A DNA stretch of 64,000 nt from Methylotenera sp. (GCA_013141495.1 JABFQV010000005.1:58346-122345); one strand, 5' to 3'. Shown: positions 1-9,003, counted from the stretch's first letter. The notes: generated by a model from the sequence alone, not told the origin. Numbers and translations: made by a program.

Positions 1-611
1 TTGCCTCTGGCTTCTTTTAAATAGCGCGAAATCCAATCTGCGGCTTCTTCACCCATGGGTACCAAGCGTGTTTTACTGCCTTTACCAGTGACGCGCACCA
101 CGCTGTCACTCACGCTCACCTCAGTAGTCTTAATTGAAACCAGCTCAGATACACGCAAACCACAGGCATATAACAGCTCCAGCATGGCTCTATCACGCAG
201 GCCAGCAGGCTCGCTTAAATTTGGCGCATTGAGCAATGCCACCACTTCATCTTCATTGAGGCTCTTGGGCAGGCTACGTGGCAGCTTAGGCGACTCTATC
301 TGTAGCGTTGGATCTACATTCATTCTATTTTCACGCAGCAGGTAGCGATAAAAGCGCCGCAGGCTGGCGATTAGGCGACTAATGCTACGTGGCTTACTTT
401 GTGGAAATTTCACCGCAAGGTACTGCTGAATGTCAGCCTGCTCTACAGTAAGCAGCTGCTTGCTCTGGCTGGGTAGCCAAAGTGCGAAAGTGGTTAGATC
501 AAGCCGATAACTTTCTAACGTATTTTTCGCCAAGCCGTCTTCTAGCCAGAGGTGGTCAATAAACGCATCTAACTCGGCCACATCGGCAGGAATTAACACA
601 GTCTCACTCAC
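1..611 (-). CDS. xerD: Site-specific tyrosine recombinase XerD (3' part cut by window edge)
   Basis: Translating the minus strand from a GTG at 611 gives about 203 open residues that run off the window. The N-terminal SAM-like core-binding domain (about residues 10-95) holds NTLESYRLDLTTF, and the catalytic domain begins with LLYACGLRVSELV, where Arg143 is the first catalytic residue. The HxxR and nucleophile Tyr would lie outside the window. The family is about 300 residues; with XerC, XerD resolves chromosome dimers at dif. The GTG start overlaps the ogt stop codon by 8 nt (positions 604-611), which suggests translational coupling; a second in-frame GTG lies at 599. XerC rather than XerD cannot be excluded without the C-terminus, but the core region reads more like XerD. 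Confidence 0.9.
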   Translation of the reverse strand, partial: MSETVLIPADVAELDAFIDHLWLEDGLAKNTLESYRLDLTTFALWLPSQSKQLLTVEQADIQQYLAVKFPQSKPRSISRLIASLRRFYRYLLRENRMNVDPTLQIESPKLPRSLPKSLNEDEVVALLNAPNLSEPAGLRDRAMLELLYACGLRVSELVSIKTTEVSVSDSVVRVTGKGSKTRLVPMGEEAADWISRYLKEARG

Positions 612-1101
612 TGCCAAAACCTTTCACGCCTTCATGCTGCAACAACCACTGTTTGATGCCCAAACCATTAGCCTTGCCTTGCATAAAGCCGCCTATGCCA
701 TTCTTTGCCACGACACGATGACATGGGACCACCAAAGGCAACTGGTTTGCACCGCAGGCGTTGGCGACTGCTCGCGGCCCTGAGCCTATCTGAACGGCTA
801 ACTCGCCATAAGTGCGCGTTTGTCCAGATGGAATTGCGGCAATCGCCTGCCACACACGCTGCTGAAATGCAGACCCTTGTTGCGCAAGGGGTAATTCAAA
901 ACGTGCTTTAGGCTGCTGCAAATATTGTTTGATCTGCTCGCAGGCAAGCTTCACTAGAAGATGTGTAGATTCTTTTTCAATTTGAACTGACGCAGGCAAA
1001 AGCTCAATCGCTAACTGCCCTTCGTACACAGCGATTACTACTGCGCCAAAAGGTGTATTGATTAAAGCATTATCATTAAAAGATACAGTGGTTATTGACA
1101 T
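604..1101 (-). CDS. ogt: Methylated-DNA--protein-cysteine methyltransferase
   Basis: This is a suicide DNA-repair enzyme that transfers a methyl or alkyl group from O6-alkylguanine or O4-alkylthymine to its own cysteine. The 165-residue protein has the diagnostic PCHR motif at residues 126-129 with acceptor Cys127, followed by VVAKNGIGGF. The winged-helix DNA-binding region includes SAFQQRVWQAIAAIPSG and Arg110 in GPRAVANACG, the usual position of the arginine finger. There is no AraC or Ada N-terminal part, so it is the stand-alone Ogt/MGMT form. It lies just upstream of xerD, whose start overlaps its stop, and behind the rplS terminator, so it probably has its own promoter in 1102-1150. Confidence 0.93.
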   Translation of the reverse strand: MSITTVSFNDNALINTPFGAVVIAVYEGQLAIELLPASVQIEKESTHLLVKLACEQIKQYLQQPKARFELPLAQQGSAFQQRVWQAIAAIPSGQTRTYGELAVQIGSGPRAVANACGANQLPLVVPCHRVVAKNGIGGFMQGKANGLGIKQWLLQHEGVKGFGSE

Positions 1102-1147
1102 GCGATGATGTTAAACCAAAGAGCATATTCCGCAAACGTTTACACAA

Positions 1148-1186
1148 TAAAAAAAGCCCCAACGACTTTCATCTATTGGGGCTTTG
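1148..1186 (-). terminator. Intrinsic terminator of the rpsP-rimM-trmD-rplS operon
   Basis: Perfect 10-bp arms AAAGCCCCAA (1153-1162) and TTGGGGCTTT (1176-1185) enclose a 13-nt loop. Read on the minus strand the hairpin is followed by a T-rich run, 28 nt after the rplS stop codon, which is the expected place for the end of this ribosomal operon. Confidence 0.85.
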
Positions 1187-1213
1187 CGTGCCGTACGCAC
1201 TGACTTTCGAGTC

Positions 1214-1609
1214 TTACGCTTTTTCTACCGGCGCTAAAACTTCTCTTTCACGTGCTACTAATTTTTCTTTAATACGTGCTGATTTACCTGAACGCTCACG
1301 TAGGTAGTACAGTTTCGCACGACGTACATCACCGCGACGTTTCACTTCAATGCTAGCGATTAGCGGTGAGTAAGTTTGGAATGTACGCTCAACACCTTCA
1401 CCAGATGAAATTTTACGCACGATGAATGATGAATTCAAGCCACGGTTACGTTTAGCAATTACAACACCTTCGTATGACTGCACACGTTTACGTGTACCTT
1501 CAACGACGTTTACGCCGATTACTACAGTGTCGCCTGGTGCAAAAACAGGAATCGTTTTGCCTAAACGGGCAATTTCTTCCTCTTCTAACATTTTAATAAT
1601 ATCTGCCAT
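1214..1609 (-). CDS. rplS: 50S ribosomal protein L19
   Basis: L19 sits at the interface of the 30S and 50S subunits. The 131-residue protein shows the family hallmarks: [20 protein letters not shown] near the N-terminus, [19 protein letters not shown], and the basic [20 protein letters not shown] segment. The last 15 residues ([14 protein letters not shown]) exceed the roughly 115-residue length of many homologues and look like a lineage-specific tail. It is the last gene of the rpsP-rimM-trmD-rplS operon, 75 nt after trmD, and is followed by a strong terminator. Confidence 0.97.
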   Translation of the reverse strand: MADIIKMLEEEEIARLGKTIPVFAPGDTVVIGVNVVEGTRKRVQSYEGVVIAKRNRGLNSSFIVRKISSGEGVERTFQTYSPLIASIEVKRRGDVRRAKLYYLRERSGKSARIKEKLVAREREVLAPVEKA

Positions 1610-1684
1610 TTTGTTATCCTTTATATCGCCTTGGGTTTAACCTTGGCGGGTTCCTTTTAATTATGAAGAGCTTGTTCCTGCTAT

Positions 1685-2422
1685 CTAACTTTCTTGTAGC
1701 AGCCGTGCTTCTTCTTTCGTCAACGGCCTTGCGGCCAATAATTCGGGACGTTGATCCCGAGTTCTGTGCAATGACATCTTCAAACGCCACTGTTTAATCT
1801 TTGCATGATTACCCGAGGTTAAAACCTCAGGTACGCTCACGCCGTTATATTGTTCTGGTCGAGTATAGTGCGGGCAATCTAATAGACCATCTACAAATGA
1901 ATCTTCAATTGCAGAATCACTATCGCCCAAACTGCCTGGCAACTGCCTAACAATCGCATCGATTAACGCCATAGCGGGTAACTCGCCGCCACTTAATACG
2001 TAATCACCGATGGATAACTCTTCATCTACTTCTGCGTCTATCAGGCGCTGATCAACGCCTTCATACCGACTAGTAAGCAATACCAAGCCTTGTTTCTTAC
2101 TTAACTGCATGACCTTTTCATGCGTCAGCGGTTTACCCGCTGGCGAAAGATGGATGACCCAACTTTCAATATTCTCTGCTGCCTGCTTATCTTTCGCGGC
2201 ATTGATGGCTTTTTCTAACGGCTCAGCCAGCATCACCATGCCAGGGCCACCACCATAAGGCCGATCATCAACCGTTTTATGGTTATCAGTGGTGAAATCG
2301 CGCGGATTCCAAAACTGCATTTCATAAATACCTTGCTGCAACGCTCTGCTAGTAATGCCATATTTTGTTATAGCATCAAACATTTCAGGAAACAGCGTGA
2401 CAACCTCAAACTTAAACGCCAT
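1685..2422 (-). CDS. trmD: tRNA (guanine37-N1)-methyltransferase
   Basis: TrmD methylates N1 of G37 in tRNAs reading CUN, CCN and CGG codons, using S-adenosylmethionine, and so prevents +1 frameshifting. The 245-residue length is normal. The SPOUT-type trefoil-knot SAM site is visible as [12 protein letters not shown] and [17 protein letters not shown] (about residues 118-155), and the N-terminal [11 protein letters not shown] loop is intact. It lies in the conserved ribosomal operon, 21 nt downstream of rimM. Confidence 0.97.
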   Translation of the reverse strand: MAFKFEVVTLFPEMFDAITKYGITSRALQQGIYEMQFWNPRDFTTDNHKTVDDRPYGGGPGMVMLAEPLEKAINAAKDKQAAENIESWVIHLSPAGKPLTHEKVMQLSKKQGLVLLTSRYEGVDQRLIDAEVDEELSIGDYVLSGGELPAMALIDAIVRQLPGSLGDSDSAIEDSFVDGLLDCPHYTRPEQYNGVSVPEVLTSGNHAKIKQWRLKMSLHRTRDQRPELLAARPLTKEEARLLQES

Positions 2423-2443
2423 GATTGAATCTAAGAGCCATCA

Positions 2444-3022
2444 CTAGAAATCCGCATCCCAATCAACCAGCATCGTTTTTGCTTTTATATCGACTTCAAG
2501 CACAACCTCCGCCGTAAATGGTAGCAATCTTTCTTGCGGCTTTTCTTTACCCGTTGCTTTAGCTGAAGTTTCTGCTGTAGCTACTAACTTAACCGGGTCG
2601 GCTCTCACGGCAATCACATCATTGGCACCAGTTTCAAACACGTCTACAATTAAGCCAAAATCAACATCTTGCTTGTTTTTAACGCGCACACCAATTAAAT
2701 CAGACCAGTAATACTCATTGTCTTCAGCCTCTGGCAACTGATCTCTAGGTACGGCTATTTGCTTACCTTTGCAAGCAAGTGCCGCATCTCGATCATCAAT
2801 ACCTTTAAGCTTAACTACCAATACGTCATTGTGTACTTTGGCGGTTTCAACGATTAACTCACGCCAATCGTCACCTTTACCAAGCCACCACGTGTCATAG
2901 TCAAACAGGCCGTCAAACGCTTCCGTATCTGGCACAACTTTTAGCCAGCCAAAAACGCCATAAGGCGCAACAATGCGCCCCATAACTACCATATCACTGA
3001 CTACTAAATTATTGGTCGCCAA
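2444..3022 (-). CDS. rimM: Ribosome maturation factor RimM
   Basis: RimM binds S19 and assists maturation of the 30S head. The 192-residue protein has the N-terminal RimM beta-barrel domain (MGRIVAPYGVFGWLKVVPDTE, about residues 14-34) and a C-terminal PRC-barrel domain beginning at YYWSDLIGVRVKNKQ, with LLPFTAEVVLEVDIK near the end. An insert of about 25 residues in the PRC part (KLVATAETSAKATGKEKPQE) is variable in the family. Its place between rpsP and trmD is conserved. Confidence 0.95.
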   Translation of the reverse strand: MATNNLVVSDMVVMGRIVAPYGVFGWLKVVPDTEAFDGLFDYDTWWLGKGDDWRELIVETAKVHNDVLVVKLKGIDDRDAALACKGKQIAVPRDQLPEAEDNEYYWSDLIGVRVKNKQDVDFGLIVDVFETGANDVIAVRADPVKLVATAETSAKATGKEKPQERLLPFTAEVVLEVDIKAKTMLVDWDADF

Positions 3023-3077
3023 AACAACTCACAGACTTTAATTTTTTGTTGGGTGACTCATCACCCAAGTGTGAAAA

Positions 3078-3569
3078 TTAAGCGTCAGCTGCTGGCGTTT
3101 CTGTAGCTTCAGCTGGTGCTTCAACAGCAGCTTCTGCTTCAGCAGCTTTAGCTGCGGCTGCAGCCTCTGCGGCTTGCGCTGCTTCTGCAGCGGCTTTAGC
3201 GTCAGCTTCTGCCTTAGCAGCATCAGCGGCAGCTTTAACTTTAGCTGCTTCTACTGCGGCAACTTTAGCTTTAGCAGCTTCTGCCTTAGCAGCATCTTTA
3301 ACTTTAGCAGCAATCGCAGCTTCAGGACCTTTAGCGTGGAACTTAACCAAGCGTGCAACGGTATCTGACAATTGCGCGCCATTGCTTTGCCAGTGTGTAA
3401 CACGAGCCAAGTCAATACGTAAGCCTTCAGCACCTGCGCTAGCAGATGGGTTGTAAAAACCAACGCGCTCAATAAAACGGCCATCGCGACGATTGCGTGA
3501 ATCAGCTACAACTACGTTGTAGAAAGGAGTTTTTTTCGCGCCACCACGAGCTAAACGAATAATAACCAT
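3078..3569 (-). CDS. rpsP: 30S ribosomal protein S16 with long Ala/Lys/Glu-rich tail
   Basis: Residues 1-80 are an ordinary S16 core: [20 protein letters not shown], then [15 protein letters not shown] and the [20 protein letters not shown] segment. From about residue 88 the protein goes on for some 75 residues of low-complexity sequence built from KA, EA and AA, ending in PAADA. Usual S16 is 80-100 residues, so the tail nearly doubles it. It should form a long charged helix. Its nucleotide sequence is internally repetitive (gct, gca, gcg with aaa or gaa), which produces long shadow ORFs in other frames. First gene of its operon, with a plausible promoter upstream at 3614-3643. Confidence 0.96.
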   Translation of the reverse strand: MVIIRLARGGAKKTPFYNVVVADSRNRRDGRFIERVGFYNPSASAGAEGLRIDLARVTHWQSNGAQLSDTVARLVKFHAKGPEAAIAAKVKDAAKAEAAKAKVAAVEAAKVKAAADAAKAEADAKAAAEAAQAAEAAAAAKAAEAEAAVEAPAEATETPAADA

Positions 3570-3613
3570 AATCTTTGTTCTCTTTGTGAATAATTTAAAG
3601 CAGAAAGGCGCGG

Positions 3614-3643
3614 ATTTTACGTCATTTCCAACTCATTTGGCAA
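3614..3643 (-). promoter_or_regulatory. Probable sigma-70 promoter of the rpsP operon
   Basis: On the minus strand TTGCCA (3643-3638) and TAAAAT (3619-3614) are separated by 18 bp, placing a start roughly 35-40 nt upstream of the rpsP ATG at 3569. This is matched by eye to the consensus only. Confidence 0.45.
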
Positions 3644-3697
3644 GCTATTTATCTATATTTATCTGCTATGTGCTGATTTATTGATAAAATTAATTAC

Positions 3698-3839
3698 AGG
3701 GCGCCTCTAATAATTCAAATTTTTAAGTCAGACAAGGCGCGAACGAAAAATCATGACGCCGCATATATTGATATGCAAGGAATGATTTTTTGTGAGTAAC
3801 GCAGTATGACGACGAAATTTGAATTATTAGAGATGCCCT
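3698..3839. mobile_element. MITE-like inverted-repeat element, family A, copy 1
   Basis: A 142-bp non-coding element has near-perfect terminal inverted repeats of about 25 bp: the left end reads AGGGCGCCTCTAATAATTC and the right end, reverse-complemented, AGGGCATCTCTAATAATTC, both continuing AAATTT. The interior is also self-complementary (AAAAATCAT pairs with ATGATTTTT around GCATAT and ATATGC), so the whole unit can fold as one long hairpin. It is flanked by AC on both sides, a possible 2-bp target duplication. A second copy at 21166-21308 shares the ends and interior words such as GACAAGGCGCGA and AACGCAGTAT. It lies between the queC stop (11 nt away) and the rpsP promoter. Confidence 0.8.
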
Positions 3840-3850
3840 ACAGGTTAAAT

Positions 3851-4531
3851 CTAACAATTTGCTTTGTAGCGCGTCGGATCCGTCAAACCCGCAGCTGCAA
3901 AGCCTTCACGGCGCAGGCGGCACGAATCACACAAGCCACATGCCTCACCGTGATTATCCGCCTGATAGCATGAAGCCGTCATGGCATAATCCACACCTAA
4001 TTGTGTACCAAGCTGCACAATCTGCGCCTTGGTCATATCAATTAAAGGTGCATGAACCGTAATCGTTTTACCTTCCACCGCACTTTTGGTGGCTAAATTG
4101 GCCATTGTTTGAAAAGCTGTTACATATTCGCCACGGCAGTCAGGGTACCCTGAATAATCTAACGCATTTACACCAATGAAAATATCTTGCGACCCCAGCA
4201 CCTCCGCCCATGCTAACGCCAACGATAACATGATGGTATTACGTGCAGGCACATAAGTAATTGGAATGCCTGTCGTAGCGCTTTCAGGAACCGCAATCGC
4301 GTCATCGGTCAATGCTGAGCCGCCAAATAAAGATAGATCCAGTTGAGCCGTTTTGTGCGCAGTAGCACCCATGACTTTGGCTACATTTTTAGCCGCCTCT
4401 AATTCAGCAATATGCCGTTGGTGATAATCCAAGCTCAAGCAATAGCACTCAAACCCCTGGTTACGTGCAAAAGCCAATACCGTGGCAGAGTCTAACCCAC
4501 CAGACAGCAACACAACAGCGCGCTTCTTCAT
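3851..4531 (-). CDS. queC: 7-cyano-7-deazaguanine synthase
   Basis: QueC uses ATP and ammonia to convert 7-carboxy-7-deazaguanine to preQ0, on the way to queuosine in tRNA. The 226-residue protein has the PP-loop SGGLDS at residues 10-15 and the C-terminal zinc site formed by Cys188, Cys198, Cys201 and Cys204 in CYQ...[11 protein letters not shown]. The ATG overlaps the queE stop in an ATGA arrangement (4528-4531), so the two pathway enzymes are translationally coupled. Confidence 0.97.
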   Translation of the reverse strand: MKKRAVVLLSGGLDSATVLAFARNQGFECYCLSLDYHQRHIAELEAAKNVAKVMGATAHKTAQLDLSLFGGSALTDDAIAVPESATTGIPITYVPARNTIMLSLALAWAEVLGSQDIFIGVNALDYSGYPDCRGEYVTAFQTMANLATKSAVEGKTITVHAPLIDMTKAQIVQLGTQLGVDYAMTASCYQADNHGEACGLCDSCRLRREGFAAAGLTDPTRYKANC

Positions 4532-5166
4532 TTACCTGCCACCTCACCCCATAATATTTTGTGCAGTTGCAATTGCATACGTACCGGCAACCTGTCTGCC
4601 AACACCCATTCAGCTAATTCAGCAGGATTCACTTGACTATAAACTGGTGAAAATAACACCGGACATTTCTCGTTTATTTTATAGTCCGCTAATATCTCTT
4701 TTGCCCAATCGTAATCTGTGCGACTGCACAGCACAAACTTAACTTCATCGGTTGGTTTAAGATGCGCTAAATTACCCCACAAATTGTTTTTCAGCTCACC
4801 TGAATCTGGTGTTTTTATATCCAAAATCACTGAAACACGCTTATCCACCGGGCTAATGTCAATGGCGCCACCAGTCTCAAGCGACACGTTATAACCCGCA
4901 TCACACAAGGCTTTGAGCAACACATGGCAATCTTTTTGTGCAAGTGGCTCACCACCGGTAACGGTGACATATTGCGTACCAAACTCAGTCACTTTGGCCA
5001 AAATATCATTAATTTCCATGTTGCTACCACCGCTGAAAGCATAAGCAGTATCGCAATACACGCAACGCATGGGGCAACCCGTGAGGCGCACAAATACCGT
5101 AGGCAAACCTACGCGCGTAGATTCGCCTTGTAGCGAGTAAAAGATTTCGTGAATTTTAAGCTTCAT
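4528..5166 (-). CDS. queE: 7-carboxy-7-deazaguanine synthase (radical SAM)
   Basis: QueE makes 7-carboxy-7-deazaguanine from 6-carboxytetrahydropterin by a SAM- and Mg-dependent radical rearrangement. At residues 31-38 the iron-sulfur motif is CPMRCVYC (Cys31, Cys35, Cys38, the CxxxCxxC form), preceded by [12 protein letters not shown], the substrate-binding start of the family, and followed by [11 protein letters not shown]. Length 212 is typical of the proteobacterial form. It precedes and overlaps queC. Confidence 0.97.
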   Translation of the reverse strand: MKLKIHEIFYSLQGESTRVGLPTVFVRLTGCPMRCVYCDTAYAFSGGSNMEINDILAKVTEFGTQYVTVTGGEPLAQKDCHVLLKALCDAGYNVSLETGGAIDISPVDKRVSVILDIKTPDSGELKNNLWGNLAHLKPTDEVKFVLCSRTDYDWAKEILADYKINEKCPVLFSPVYSQVNPAELAEWVLADRLPVRMQLQLHKILWGEVAGK

Positions 5167-5185
5167 TTGATATTTTGCGCAGTAT

Positions 5186-5220
5186 AAAAAAATAGCGCCA
5201 ACTTGTATTGGCGCTATTTT
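5186..5220 (-). terminator. Intrinsic terminator after cpoB (end of tol-pal operon)
   Basis: Perfect 12-bp arms AAATAGCGCCAA (5190-5201) and TTGGCGCTATTT (5208-5219) with a 6-nt loop. On the minus strand a T run follows. It lies about 65 nt after the cpoB stop and about 20 nt before the queE start, so queE needs its own promoter or read-through. Confidence 0.85.
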
Positions 5221-5282
5221 AACTTAAAAAGATGCGCTAATTTAAGTTAGCGTCAGGCTTAAGTTAATGTTTCTCTGATAGA

Positions 5283-6098
5283 TTACCTAATTGCCTCTAA
5301 TGCTTTTAACCGCTTTTGCGCCGTTGGCGTTACATCACTATTAGGAAACTTGGCGATTAAATCACGCAACGTTTTTTTAGCTCCCGGCACCAAACCCAAT
5401 TGAATTTGGCTATTGGCCATATTCAGCATAGCATCAGGTACTAATGGACTTTCAGCATGCGTATCCAGTAATTTTTGTTGTGTAGCAATAGCGGATTTAT
5501 AATTCTTTAATGCAAATTGCGAATAACCCAATCCATAAATAGCATCGGCCGAAAACGCGCTATTGGGGTAATCTTTGACAAATTTATCATAAGCATTAAA
5601 AGCATCTTTATGCTTAGATTCTTTTGACAAACCATTGGCAAGCTCAAGTAATTGATATTCTTGCGAATTTTTATCCACCGTTGCAGGCGCCGCCGCCTCT
5701 AAGGCAGGTTGTGCCGCCACCGCTACTGGTGCCGCTTCTAGTTGACGCAAACGCGCATCGATATCGGTATATAAATCTTTTTGACGCTGTTGCGTAGCTT
5801 CCACATTGTGGTTTGCCAGCTCTAGCTCGCCTTTTAATCTTGCATTCTCTTGCTTCAACGCCTCAATTTGGGCTTGCGTATCAGCCAAGCCATTTTTCAC
5901 AATCGCTTCAAGGGCGCCCAAACGTCGGCTTAAATCGGTTTGTACTGCCTGTGATGCCTGATTCTGGCTTTGCATATTTTTTTCAAGCTCTAGTATTTTC
6001 TTACGCGCCTCAGTGTCATCAAATAACGCCGCATGGCTACTTATAGAAAATAATTGTGCCGTTAAAATTAAACCAGCCAGAATCAGTTTTTTCATCAT
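5283..6098 (-). CDS. cpoB: Cell division coordinator CpoB (TolA-binding TPR protein)
   Basis: A periplasmic protein formerly called YbgF that binds TolA and coordinates outer-membrane constriction with peptidoglycan synthesis. Residues 1-23 are a signal peptide ending SSHA. Residues 27-125 form the trimerising coiled coil (heptad-rich, with LKQENARLKGELELANHNVE). The C-terminal part, from about residue 145, holds TPR repeats (LLELANGLSKESKHKDAFNA; AIYGLGYSQFALKNYKSA; AMLNMANSQIQLG). Length 271 is normal. Last gene of the tol-pal cluster, 20 nt after pal. Confidence 0.93.
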   Translation of the reverse strand: MMKKLILAGLILTAQLFSISSHAALFDDTEARKKILELEKNMQSQNQASQAVQTDLSRRLGALEAIVKNGLADTQAQIEALKQENARLKGELELANHNVEATQQRQKDLYTDIDARLRQLEAAPVAVAAQPALEAAAPATVDKNSQEYQLLELANGLSKESKHKDAFNAYDKFVKDYPNSAFSADAIYGLGYSQFALKNYKSAIATQQKLLDTHAESPLVPDAMLNMANSQIQLGLVPGAKKTLRDLIAKFPNSDVTPTAQKRLKALEAIR

Positions 6099-6118
6099 TT
6101 TGTTTTTACTGCCCTAAA

Positions 6119-6691
6119 TTACTCGTTCGCGTAAGCGATATCTACACGGCGATTTGCTTGATGACAATTTTCATCAGCACAATTTGGCGTCACTTTTTCT
6201 TCACCAAAACTTACGGTTTCAATTTGCTTATCTTGCACACCAAGCAGGTTAAATGATTTTTTAACTGCAACAGAACGGCGTTGACCTAATGACAAGTTGT
6301 ACTCACGTGTGCCACGTTCATCAGTATTGCCTTGCAAAATCAATTTCGCATTGCCATTGGCAACCAAGTATTTAGCATGCGCTTCAATCAATGGGCGGAA
6401 CTCAGCCTTAACAGCATCGCTATCAAAATCAAAATAAATGTTACGTTTTGATAAAATATTGTTCGGGTCATTGAGTGGGTTGTTACCATTATTTGCATTA
6501 CTATCAATGACGACTTCTTTCACGCCTGAAGTATCTGCATTGCCGTCAGCTTGCTTAACACTTGATGAACTCGGACTTTTATCCTCCACACCAGCCGGCT
6601 TATCTACCATCGGCGTACTTTTACACGCAGATAGCAATACAGCAAGCACCAAGCTACCTACTAGTTTTTTATTAAACATTCCCTTGCTCAT
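6119..6691 (-). CDS. pal: Peptidoglycan-associated lipoprotein
   Basis: Pal anchors the outer membrane to peptidoglycan and is moved by the Tol machine. The lipobox LLSAC gives lipidated Cys23, followed by a Ser/Asn-rich linker of about 60 residues. The OmpA-like domain begins near NIYFDFDSDAV and contains the peptidoglycan-binding GNTDERGTREYNLSLGQRR, with the conserved Asp and Arg present. A good ribosome-binding site (AGGAGAAAG) precedes the ATG. The mature linker is long compared with E. coli Pal (190 against 173 residues). Confidence 0.96.
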   Translation of the reverse strand: MSKGMFNKKLVGSLVLAVLLSACKSTPMVDKPAGVEDKSPSSSSVKQADGNADTSGVKEVVIDSNANNGNNPLNDPNNILSKRNIYFDFDSDAVKAEFRPLIEAHAKYLVANGNAKLILQGNTDERGTREYNLSLGQRRSVAVKKSFNLLGVQDKQIETVSFGEEKVTPNCADENCHQANRRVDIAYANE

Positions 6692-6739
6692 CGTCTTTCT
6701 CCTTTTTAAAAAATTTTTTTACTGCGGTCAATCATACAT

Positions 6740-8074
6740 CTAATTCAATAATGGTCCCCATGCGGGCTCGCGCACATCGCCGCCGGACTCACTCAAGCGT
6801 TGCTTAACTCGGCCATCTGACGACACTGCCGCCAAGGCGCCACGTCCACCTACGCGAGTTGCATATAGTAACACACGACCATTAGGTGCAAAACTTGGCG
6901 ACTCATCCTGCCCGCCATCGCTCAGCAACTGCACTTGCCCACTGCTTAAATCTTGCAGTGCCACACGGTATTTGCCACCATCATTGCGGATCATCGCTAA
7001 CAACTTTCCATCAGGTGAAAAACGCGGGCTTAAATTACCAGCACCTTCAAAGGTGACGCGTTGTGCCTCACCACCGATAGAGGATACTTTATAAATTTGC
7101 GGGCGACCGCCACGGTCTGAACTAAAGTAAATCCATTTTGCATCAGGTGACCAGGTCGGCTCGGTATCAATCGCGCTACTTTTAGTCAGCTGTTTAAGTC
7201 CGGTGCCGTCGGCATTGATAATGTAAACCTGAGAATTGGCGGCATGTGTAAGTACAATCGCTAACTTGCTACCATCGGGTGACCACGCTGGCGCACTATT
7301 GTTGCCCTTAAAATTAGCCAGTGTCAACCGTTGACCAGTCATGAGTGACTGCACAAAAATAATCGGCTTTTTCTTTTCAAACGAAACATAGGCAAGTTTG
7401 CTGCCGTCAGGCGACCAAGCAGGTGAAATAATCGGCTCGTTGGATGACACCACCGTTTGTGGATTTTCGCCATCAGCATCTGCCACCTGTAAAGTATAAC
7501 GCCCTTTAGATTTGTTGATATAAGCGATACGGCTAGCAAAAATACCCGCTTCACCTGTGAGTTTTTGATAAATGACATCGGCAATTTTATGTGCGGTCAT
7601 TCTTAATTGATTTGGTGCAATGTTGTATTCCATGCCCGCGAGTTGCGTTTGCTTCAACACATCGGCCAACTTAAAACTTACTTTTAAGCGATTGCCCGGT
7701 AACGACTCAATACGACCCACGACCAAAGCCTGTGCTTGCAACGCTGCCCATTCTGCATATTTAACTTGGTTAATATCCGTAGGGCGGTTAACGACACCAC
7801 CAGTTTCTAACACGCGGAACAACCCGCTACGGCGCAAATCTGCACCAATAATGTTGTCTATTTGCGCGGAACTGCTAGATTGACCTGCTACCGAACCACC
7901 GAAAGGAACAACCGCAATCGGGATTTGCTGTGCACTACCGCCGCTAATTTCAATTTCCAACGCTGCATTTGCAGGGCAAATTGCCAGCGACGTAAATAAC
8001 GAAATAATAAAAAGTAAGATTGGCCGTAATTTGTTGAGAAATTTATTCATAAGTGACTTGATGCCTTTAAACAT
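6740..8074 (-). CDS. tolB: Tol-Pal system translocation protein TolB
   Basis: A periplasmic beta-propeller that hands off between Pal and TolA. After a signal sequence (cleavage expected after PANA, near residue 37) comes the TolB amino-terminal domain (IPIAVVPFGG to about residue 170), then WD40-like repeats carrying the PSWSPDG-type signature five times (SPAWSPDGSKLAYVSF, SAPAWSPDGSKLAIVL, EPTWSPDAKWIYFSS, SPRFSPDGKLLAMI, SPSFAPNGRVLLYA). The start is ambiguous: ATG at 8074 or at 8050, the latter giving a more usual signal peptide. Confidence 0.95.
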   Translation of the reverse strand: MFKGIKSLMNKFLNKLRPILLFIISLFTSLAICPANAALEIEISGGSAQQIPIAVVPFGGSVAGQSSSSAQIDNIIGADLRRSGLFRVLETGGVVNRPTDINQVKYAEWAALQAQALVVGRIESLPGNRLKVSFKLADVLKQTQLAGMEYNIAPNQLRMTAHKIADVIYQKLTGEAGIFASRIAYINKSKGRYTLQVADADGENPQTVVSSNEPIISPAWSPDGSKLAYVSFEKKKPIIFVQSLMTGQRLTLANFKGNNSAPAWSPDGSKLAIVLTHAANSQVYIINADGTGLKQLTKSSAIDTEPTWSPDAKWIYFSSDRGGRPQIYKVSSIGGEAQRVTFEGAGNLSPRFSPDGKLLAMIRNDGGKYRVALQDLSSGQVQLLSDGGQDESPSFAPNGRVLLYATRVGGRGALAAVSSDGRVKQRLSESGGDVREPAWGPLLN

Positions 8075-8196
8075 GAGATTTAATTTTACAAAGCATTGCG
8101 TGAATTCTACTGAAAACTCACGTATATGCCATAGTAATTACAATTAATTACAAATCAATCAGCAAGCAAAGGCTCACCCACCACATTAACATGAGT

Positions 8197-9003
8197 TTAA
8201 TCGTTAGGGCGAAATGTTAGTTTTAGGTTCCTAAACTGCGAAAACAACGATGTGTCGGTCGGCACTGGTAACGGTTCCGAAGCCATAATGGCGCGCCCTA
8301 CCGCATCATCACAGGCGGCATTGCCACTTGATTTAACCAGTTTAGGATTGCCAGATAACCCACCTCCAGGAAGCAAGCCGATTTCAAATTTCAGCTCAGG
8401 ATTACCATCGCCGCATAGGGTTTTGTTCACATTGCCACGAATCTTAGCTTTAATTTTATTGGTAAATTCACCGATTACACCTGCATTAGCGGCAGCTTTT
8501 ACCGCTAAGTTTTTTTGGTCACCTTCCGCTTTATCTTCACGGAGGCTCTCTTGTTGCAGTTTTTTTAATGCGTCATCACTAGGTTGTTTTTGAGGTCGTT
8601 GCAACGCCTCTTCTCTTAATGCTTTTTTCATTGCCTCAATAGCATCGTCCGGCTTTTTAACTTCTTTCGGGTTTTCTTTTTTAACTGGTTTCTCAACCGG
8701 CGTTTTCTTAATCACAATATCCACCTGAGCTTTTGGCTCAGGCTCTATTACCGGCTCAGGTTTTACAATCTCTTTCACTACTGGTTTGGGTTGCACCACC
8801 GGTTGTTCTACTGGCTCAGGTATGGGTGAAGTTTTTTGCACTGCTGTTGGCAAACTATCCCACAACTCAACGTTCGCAACACTGACTGGATGTGTCGTTT
8901 TCCAATTGAATGAAATTAGCAACGCGCCCAACAACACTACATGCACGCTGATAGAGAGTGCACCCGCTTTGAAGGAATCTGGATTTTCGCGTTGTCGTAA
9001 CAT
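8197..9003 (-). CDS. tolA: TolA, inner-membrane-anchored energy transducer of the Tol system
   Basis: TolA spans from the TolQR motor to Pal/TolB at the outer membrane. The single N-terminal membrane helix (about residues 15-33) carries the S-x3-H pattern in SISVHVVLLGALLISFNW that contacts TolQR. Then come a Pro/Lys/Glu-rich spacer (PVVQPKPVVKEIVKPEPVI), a helical domain II of only about 70 residues, and the C-terminal globular domain (VIGEFTNKIKAKIRGNVNKT, then CGDGNPELKFEIGLLPGG), with a Cys pair as in other TolA domain III. The 268 residues are shorter than E. coli TolA (421), the shortening being in the helical domain. A 122-nt gap separates it from tolB. Confidence 0.92.
   Translation of the reverse strand: MLRQRENPDSFKAGALSISVHVVLLGALLISFNWKTTHPVSVANVELWDSLPTAVQKTSPIPEPVEQPVVQPKPVVKEIVKPEPVIEPEPKAQVDIVIKKTPVEKPVKKENPKEVKKPDDAIEAMKKALREEALQRPQKQPSDDALKKLQQESLREDKAEGDQKNLAVKAAANAGVIGEFTNKIKAKIRGNVNKTLCGDGNPELKFEIGLLPGGGLSGNPKLVKSSGNAACDDAVGRAIMASEPLPVPTDTSLFSQFRNLKLTFRPND

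Noticed and set aside
55..345. Plus-strand 96-codon ORF
   Set aside because: It lies opposite the xerD coding frame, whose protein is clear; no ribosome-binding site.
3038..3484. Leu/Lys-rich and Arg-rich open frames inside rpsP and its 3' side
   Set aside because: They are frame shadows of the repetitive Ala/Lys-coding tail of rpsP; no start signals.
8075..8196. A small gene between tolA and tolB
   Set aside because: Only AT-rich DNA with the short repeat TAATTACAA; no open frame with a start signal.
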